Origin: Treponema sp. | GTDB lineage: Bacteria > Spirochaetota > Spirochaetia > Treponematales > Treponemataceae | Direction: 5' to 3' | DNA: 45,192 nt | Assembly: GCA_017534445.1 (NCBI GenBank) | Contig: JAFXWC010000031.1 | Span: 1 to 45,192 of the forward strand | Shown: in pieces, positions 40,803 to 45,192 of the stretch | Position numbering within the stretch: position 1 is the first letter of the stretch | Layout of the letters: each line of letters opens with the position of its first letter | Position numbers and translations under genes: made by a program | The notes under the pieces: generated by a model | Seen by the model: only the letters and a program-made list of their open reading frames with translations | Databases searched by the model: none | What the model was told of the DNA's origin: nothing

Positions 40803-41446
40803 ACTATCGGCAGATTTTTTATTTCTTGCCAGATATTTGCGCTTATTTCTTCTTTTGTTTTTTTTGCATCTATTAAGACTATTTTCATGCCTTGGTTTTT
40901 GGCTTTTTCTGAATATTCGCTTAAAACATTGTGGTATTCCTGCACGGTTCTGTTGAGGAAGTCCTCTTTTTCGTATATTTCGCGGAAGTTGCGGTCGCCC
41001 AGGCGGGAAAGTGAGTCCTTGTGGGAGATTTCAAAGTAGAAGAGCAGCTGTGGTAGGGGAAAGAGGCTGTTTAATAGCCTTGGGACTTCTGGCGGGCAGT
41101 TTATTGACTGGTAGGCCAGGCTCGAAAAGAGGTAGCGGTCGCTTACGACTTTCTTTCCTGACTGGCATGCCTCTTTTATGCCGGTTACAAGGGTGTTTCC
41201 CTGGGTAAGCAGCTTTCCGTTTACGTGCTCGTTCCTGTCTGCGGCAAAGAGGTAGGCTGCGCTTTCGTTCTGCAGGGGAAAGTCGCCCTTTAGCATCTGG
41301 CGGAGGAATTTGCCTGTTGGGGCAGAAGTTGGTTCTGCGGTAAAGAGGAAATCCTTTGCTTCCGGCCTGTTTTTTAGCATTTCTATCTGGGTTGAGGTTC
41401 CGGCCCCGTCTATTCCTTCAAAAACAATAAAATTCTGTAATATCAT
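40799..41446 (-). CDS. tmk: Thymidylate kinase
   Basis: Phosphorylates dTMP to dTDP. The P-loop is FEGIDGAGTSTQ (residues 9-20), the DR-type motif is SDRYLFSSLAYQ, and LFYFEIS and RNFREIYE follow. The product has 215 aa. The Walker A lysine expected in GxDGxGKS/T is replaced by Thr17, read directly from the codon ACC. The rest of the fold looks intact, so either the family variant tolerates this or another residue supplies the charge. AAGGAAGG ribosome site. Its stop overlaps the start of the exported protein gene. Confidence 0.88.
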   Translation of the reverse strand: MILQNFIVFEGIDGAGTSTQIEMLKNRPEAKDFLFTAEPTSAPTGKFLRQMLKGDFPLQNESAAYLFAADRNEHVNGKLLTQGNTLVTGIKEACQSGKKVVSDRYLFSSLAYQSINCPPEVPRLLNSLFPLPQLLFYFEISHKDSLSRLGDRNFREIYEKEDFLNRTVQEYHNVLSEYSEKAKNQGMKIVLIDAKKTKEEISANIWQEIKNLPIV

Positions 41447-41473
41447 AAAAAACCTTCCTTAATTTATCGCTTT

Positions 41474-41501
41474 TTGTTACAATTAGTTTTACCGTTAATT
41501 A
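41474..41501 (+). promoter_or_regulatory. Candidate promoter of tamB-like gene
   Basis: TTGTTA (41474-41479), 16-bp spacer, TAATTA (41496-41501). The G-rich site AAGGGGA (41501-41507) is 20 nt before the ATG and could pair with TCCCT (41515-41519) as a small hairpin. Weak. Confidence 0.35.
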
Positions 41502-41528
41502 AGGGGACTTTATTTCCCTCTGGCACCG

Positions 41529-44500
41529 ATGAAGACTTGGGTTAGGAACTGTATTGGAACTGGCATATTTCTCCTCATTTTTGTGGTCATTCTGACCGCG
41601 ATGCGTCCAATCTATGTCTCCGTCACAAGGCTTGTACGCTCCTACGAGTCCCAGGCTTTGGAGGTTCTTAGGGACAAGACAGGCCTTGGAGTAAGGTACA
41701 AGAGTCTTTCCCCTTCGATTTTCAGCGGAATCCACATTCAGGGCATAGAAGTCTACGACATTGAAAGCGGTGAGCTGATTCTTACCGTAAGAAAGGCGTC
41801 CGTAAAATACAGCCTTAGCCAGCTTTTGCACAAGAATTTCAAGGGTGCCTTTACCAAAGTCCTCATAAACGACGTTGACTTTGAGTTTGACAAGGAAAAA
41901 TATACACAAGTCTTGGAAAAATTAAAAGCCCTGGGCAAGGGGGACAAGGAAGACAAGTCTGACAAGAACGGCTTTATGGACCAGAGCCTTATTGGGGCTA
42001 TAAAGACGGCGGTTTCATTCCTTCCCTTTGACGTGTATGCCAGAAACGTAAGGGCTTCTTACAAGTATTCGGGCAAGGAGTATACGGCTGCTGTCCGTTC
42101 ACTTTCTCTAAGAAGGCAGAAGAACGGAATGTCCGTAGAGACGAATCTGGACGGATATGCCTATGCAAAGTTTTCTGATATGATGGCCGGGGTTAACTTT
42201 AGCATAAGCGGCAACGTGCTTTCTTCCGTGGACGGCAGCTCCATGATTGTATCGCTTGATGACTATGACGGAGCGGACTACACGGTTAACAAGATGGAAT
42301 TCCTTGCGCGATACTCAAATGGCCTTGCAGTCTTGCGTTCGTCCCAGACCTTGGCCCACTACGACCTTTTCGCAAGCCTGAACCTTTACAGCGGAAACTT
42401 TGAGACTGTGTTCAACATGAAGAACCTTAGCCCTGCTTCCGTAATAAAGATTCCTATGAATAACAAGCACGTGTCTTCCTTCCTTCAGACCGGCTATACG
42501 GCGGAACTGGCCTTTAACTGCAACCTGCTAACTAAGAAATATGACTGGTCAGCAGACGGTTCCTTTGTTCTTCCCGAGGACTACCTTTCTGCAAAAGAGG
42601 ACATTGCTTTTTCTGCCCACGGAGACAATTCTGCGGTATACGTGGATTCTGTGACCGCAAGCGGCAAGACTTTGGGCGTAAAGGTGACTGCTTCCATGGA
42701 GATGGAAACACTTCTTCCCAGCGCAAACATAAGCCTTGGGCACTATACTTTCTCCAACGGCAACTCGCTTTCGGGAAACATATTTGTCCGTCCTTCCGGC
42801 AAGGGCATATCCGTTAGCTCACCGGCCCTGAATTTTGGGGCCAAGACGCTTTCTTCCATACTTATAGATCTAAGGCCTTTTGGCAGCGGCTACAGCTTCT
42901 CATTCTCTGCTACGGAAAACTCACATTCTCAGGACTACCAGCATCCTGCAAAGATTGGGCTTTCGGGCAGCGCGTCTTTTTCGGGCAGAAAGTCTCTTAG
43001 CACCAAGCTGAACGTGGAAGGCCTTTTTGCAGACACGATTGTTGAATATGCGGCTTTCTTTATGCCTGCCAAGCGTGCGGAAACAGTGCTTAGCCTTGCG
43101 CCAAAATTTTCGTCTTACATGACGGACTCAGAGATTGCTTTTTCAACGGACTTCAGTTCATTTTCCTTCTCGTCACCGTCTGTTTCTGTCAGGAACCCCG
43201 CAAGGGAAGACCAGAGCGTAGTCCTTGAGTTTGAGGGCAACGACAGAAGCCTTAAGATTTCCCGCATGGAGGCTGTTTACGGAGGCATTAATATGAATGC
43301 CACCGTTGATGCCGCCATTTCAAAGCCCCGCAGGCAGGTTGAATTCTCGTCTTCCTTGGAAGTGAACAAGATTCCTTACAACCTTTCGGGCGTGTATTCT
43401 TTTGACAACTGGGTCAACGTTACGGGTGACTACGGTCTCGAGGCTCTGGTGGACTTTAGGGACGACATTTTCGGTTCTTTCCAGGTGCAGTCTTTCCCGG
43501 TTTCCCTGTCAAAGTTCATGCTTTCCCTTTCCACCTACATGCAGTTCTCCTACGGTAGCAAGACAGGGCTGCTTGTTAACATAGAGGAGCTTGCCGTTTC
43601 CGAGACAAGCGGAAATCTTCCGGTAATGCCGCGCATTGCCATGTCTGGCCAGATAGACGGCAAGGGTGCCATACTGAATACAGTAAACTATACTGACGAC
43701 TATTCTGCGCTAGACGGTAAGGGCTACCTTTTGTGGAACATGAACGAAGGTGTCTTTGACTCGGCTAACCTTTCTTTGGACATGGTAAGTTCTGGAACTT
43801 CCGAAAAGCTTACCCTTGATGCAGAGCTGACTAATCCTCTTGGCGGGGAGCTTTCTGGAAGTGCGCTAAAGAGCAACTGTTACTTCAATTCGCGCGTACT
43901 TATAGAAAATTTCCCGCTTTACCGCGTAATGAAGGGGCAGGGGAACGGCAACGTTGTTACCGGAACTGTTACTGCAAGCGGTACACTGGAAAACCCCTAT
44001 GTGGCTCTTGAACTCACAAAGCTTTCTATGCGTGCTGGTGGAAATCAGCTTAATGCATACGGATCTGCCGCCTTTGTCGAAGGGGCGCTGACTGTTCCTG
44101 CAATGAGCGTTAATTGGGGCAACATAAAGGCTTCCAACATAACGGCTTCCTTTGACGTTTCCTCTTTCTCTGGCCAGCTGGGGGCTGATCTTTCCGCTAA
44201 GATTGCAGGAAAGGACCTCTTTGCCCAGACCACGTTTATTATAGAAGGAATTAAAAATGCGGAGGACGAAGAAAATAAGTCCTTTGTCCCAAGCTCAATC
44301 CTGGTAAACCTTGACATTGAAAAAATGTCTGGTGACCTGCTAAAAAAATATGTTCCTGTCCATCTTTTTATGGAAAAGACTCCCGACTATTTGAGCCTTA
44401 AGTCAGATGATTCTCTGGGGCTTTCTGCAGTCCTTTACAATGCGGGTACGCTTAACGTGTCCGTGGATGAAAGTAAGCCTCTGCATTTTAACTTGAGCGG

Positions 44501-45192
44501 AAACGTAAAGGGCAACTATCTGAACCTTATCCTGTCTAAGCTTTACTGCGACCTTCCCAAGCTTGCCCTTTTCGTGGACACATCCCTGCTTTCTGTTTAC
44601 AGTGGCGTCTTGAACGGACAGGCTGTAATTTCAGGACTTTCCACAGACCCCAACATAGACGGTTCCATAGAGTTCTCCAACCTGGATTTTATGATTCCGA
44701 TGTTTGTTGACAACCACATCAAGACAGAACAGATGCTTGTGACCATGGTTCAGAACAAAATAGACGTGAGCGACACCCTCTTTGAGATAAAGGACGGAGT
44801 TATGCAGGTGGGGGTGTCCATAGTCCTTGACCGTCTGCACCTAGATTCCCTGGATGTTGCCGTAGTTACCGAAAAGGACGGCATTCCGGTTAACGTAAAG
44901 CTTCCCCTTGTTACTCTCAAAGGAAGGACCGCCATTGACACCCACATCCTTTACGGAGACAATTCATTCAACCTGCAAGGCTCAGTATCTCTTGAAAATT
45001 CCGAGCTTACCGTTATGGAAGACTTGGGAAGCCAGGGCCTTGCAATCATTCCCGGCAAGAAGGGCGATGAAAAGGAGAAGGAAAAAGAGAATGAAAAAAT
45101 AGAGGAAGCTGAATCAGACTCTTCTGGATTGGGCGGAAAGCTAAAGATGAACATAGACTTGAACCTGCTCATTGGCCAGAAGGTAAATTTCC
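41529..45192 (+). CDS. tamB: TamB-like translocation/assembly protein (3' end outside window)
   Basis: Large AsmA/TamB-type protein that bridges inner and outer membrane and is thought to move phospholipids or help insert barrel proteins. The frame is open from ATG 41529 to the window end (about 1221 residues so far), with no stop. An N-terminal membrane anchor (IFLLIFVVILTAMRPIY, about residues 13-29) is followed by SLSPSIFSGIHIQGIEVYD, typical of the TamB/AsmA N-terminal region, and then by very long stretches of beta strands with Ser/Asn/Gly turns (e.g. FSISGNVLSSVDGSSMIVSL). A lysine/glutamate-rich insert (GDEKEKEKENEKIEE) lies near residue 1180. Divergent from tmk. In T. pallidum a TamB-like gene precedes bamA, so bamA is expected just beyond the window. 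Confidence 0.82.
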   Translation, partial: MKTWVRNCIGTGIFLLIFVVILTAMRPIYVSVTRLVRSYESQALEVLRDKTGLGVRYKSLSPSIFSGIHIQGIEVYDIESGELILTVRKASVKYSLSQLLHKNFKGAFTKVLINDVDFEFDKEKYTQVLEKLKALGKGDKEDKSDKNGFMDQSLIGAIKTAVSFLPFDVYARNVRASYKYSGKEYTAAVRSLSLRRQKNGMSVETNLDGYAYAKFSDMMAGVNFSISGNVLSSVDGSSMIVSLDDYDGADYTVNKMEFLARYSNGLAVLRSSQTLAHYDLFASLNLYSGNFETVFNMKNLSPASVIKIPMNNKHVSSFLQTGYTAELAFNCNLLTKKYDWSADGSFVLPEDYLSAKEDIAFSAHGDNSAVYVDSVTASGKTLGVKVTASMEMETLLPSANISLGHYTFSNGNSLSGNIFVRPSGKGISVSSPALNFGAKTLSSILIDLRPFGSGYSFSFSATENSHSQDYQHPAKIGLSGSASFSGRKSLSTKLNVEGLFADTIVEYAAFFMPAKRAETVLSLAPKFSSYMTDSEIAFSTDFSSFSFSSPSVSVRNPAREDQSVVLEFEGNDRSLKISRMEAVYGGINMNATVDAAISKPRRQVEFSSSLEVNKIPYNLSGVYSFDNWVNVTGDYGLEALVDFRDDIFGSFQVQSFPVSLSKFMLSLSTYMQFSYGSKTGLLVNIEELAVSETSGNLPVMPRIAMSGQIDGKGAILNTVNYTDDYSALDGKGYLLWNMNEGVFDSANLSLDMVSSGTSEKLTLDAELTNPLGGELSGSALKSNCYFNSRVLIENFPLYRVMKGQGNGNVVTGTVTASGTLENPYVALELTKLSMRAGGNQLNAYGSAAFVEGALTVPAMSVNWGNIKASNITASFDVSSFSGQLGADLSAKIAGKDLFAQTTFIIEGIKNAEDEENKSFVPSSILVNLDIEKMSGDLLKKYVPVHLFMEKTPDYLSLKSDDSLGLSAVLYNAGTLNVSVDESKPLHFNLSGNVKGNYLNLILSKLYCDLPKLALFVDTSLLSVYSGVLNGQAVISGLSTDPNIDGSIEFSNLDFMIPMFVDNHIKTEQMLVTMVQNKIDVSDTLFEIKDGVMQVGVSIVLDRLHLDSLDVAVVTEKDGIPVNVKLPLVTLKGRTAIDTHILYGDNSFNLQGSVSLENSELTVMEDLGSQGLAIIPGKKGDEKEKEKENEKIEEAESDSSGLGGKLKMNIDLNLLIGQKVNF

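Overview
The window reads as a chromosome segment of a host-associated treponeme (phylum Spirochaetota). The grounds are a flagellar fliH-fliI-fliJ run, many lipoprotein and outer-membrane-barrel genes, a TGS-domain nucleoside kinase, a TamB-like gene at the right edge (in Treponema pallidum such a gene sits next to bamA), and the overall protein character. The genus call is an inference from protein content. The species cannot be told, and no rRNA or tRNA gene was seen.

Layout. 1-2.8 kb: end of a flagellar operon (FliH partial, FliI, FliJ). 2.9-4.6 kb: convergent nucleoside kinase. 5.0-8.8 kb: accessory genes (lipoprotein, secreted patatin, AT-rich membrane protein, AAA/PD-(D/E)XK protein). 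8.9-14.1 kb: housekeeping genes (DeoD, nucleotidyltransferase, ManA, Lon). 14.3-20.8 kb: a predicted envelope export system on the minus strand (MMPL/RND pump, LolA-like carrier, DUF1302-like barrel) with a divergent ArsR-type regulator; the shared intergenic region carries two well-formed promoters and a palindrome. 21.1-24.7 kb: rRNA methyltransferase, MiaA, a small unknown gene, TatD. 24.8-28.2 kb: Hpt protein and SecA, separated by a 74-bp tandem repeat array. 28.5-31.8 kb: five co-directional genes (two lipoproteins, two membrane proteins, one Nudix enzyme). 32.0-39.7 kb: HisS, a serine hydrolase lipoprotein, a barrel-like protein, a cysteine desulfurase/AroB pair, a phosphodiesterase and a GNAT-pyrophosphatase-like fusion. 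39.7-45.2 kb: a truncated DUF1902 remnant, a large structured repeat, Tmk with a coupled exported protein, and a partial TamB-like gene.

Two window-wide patterns stand out. First, a dispersed family of hairpin-rich intergenic repeats. Two full-length copies (20819-21099 and 39801-40081) differ by compensatory base changes in their stems. A deleted copy lies at 4635-4808, and shorter relatives at about 14178-14255, 28417-28490 and 31851-31935 keep the same multi-hairpin layout. Second, at least twelve first genes have a sigma70-type -10 box only 6-9 nt before the start codon, mostly without a Shine-Dalgarno, which predicts leaderless mRNAs. Genes inside operons have ordinary Shine-Dalgarno sites.

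Several gene starts were moved inward from the longest possible reading frame because a promoter, ribosome site, signal peptide or family start supports the shorter form (FliI, ManA, Lon, the barrel at 14.3 kb, the ArsR regulator, RlmI-like, MiaA, TatD, HisS, the barrel at 34.6 kb, the phosphodiesterase).
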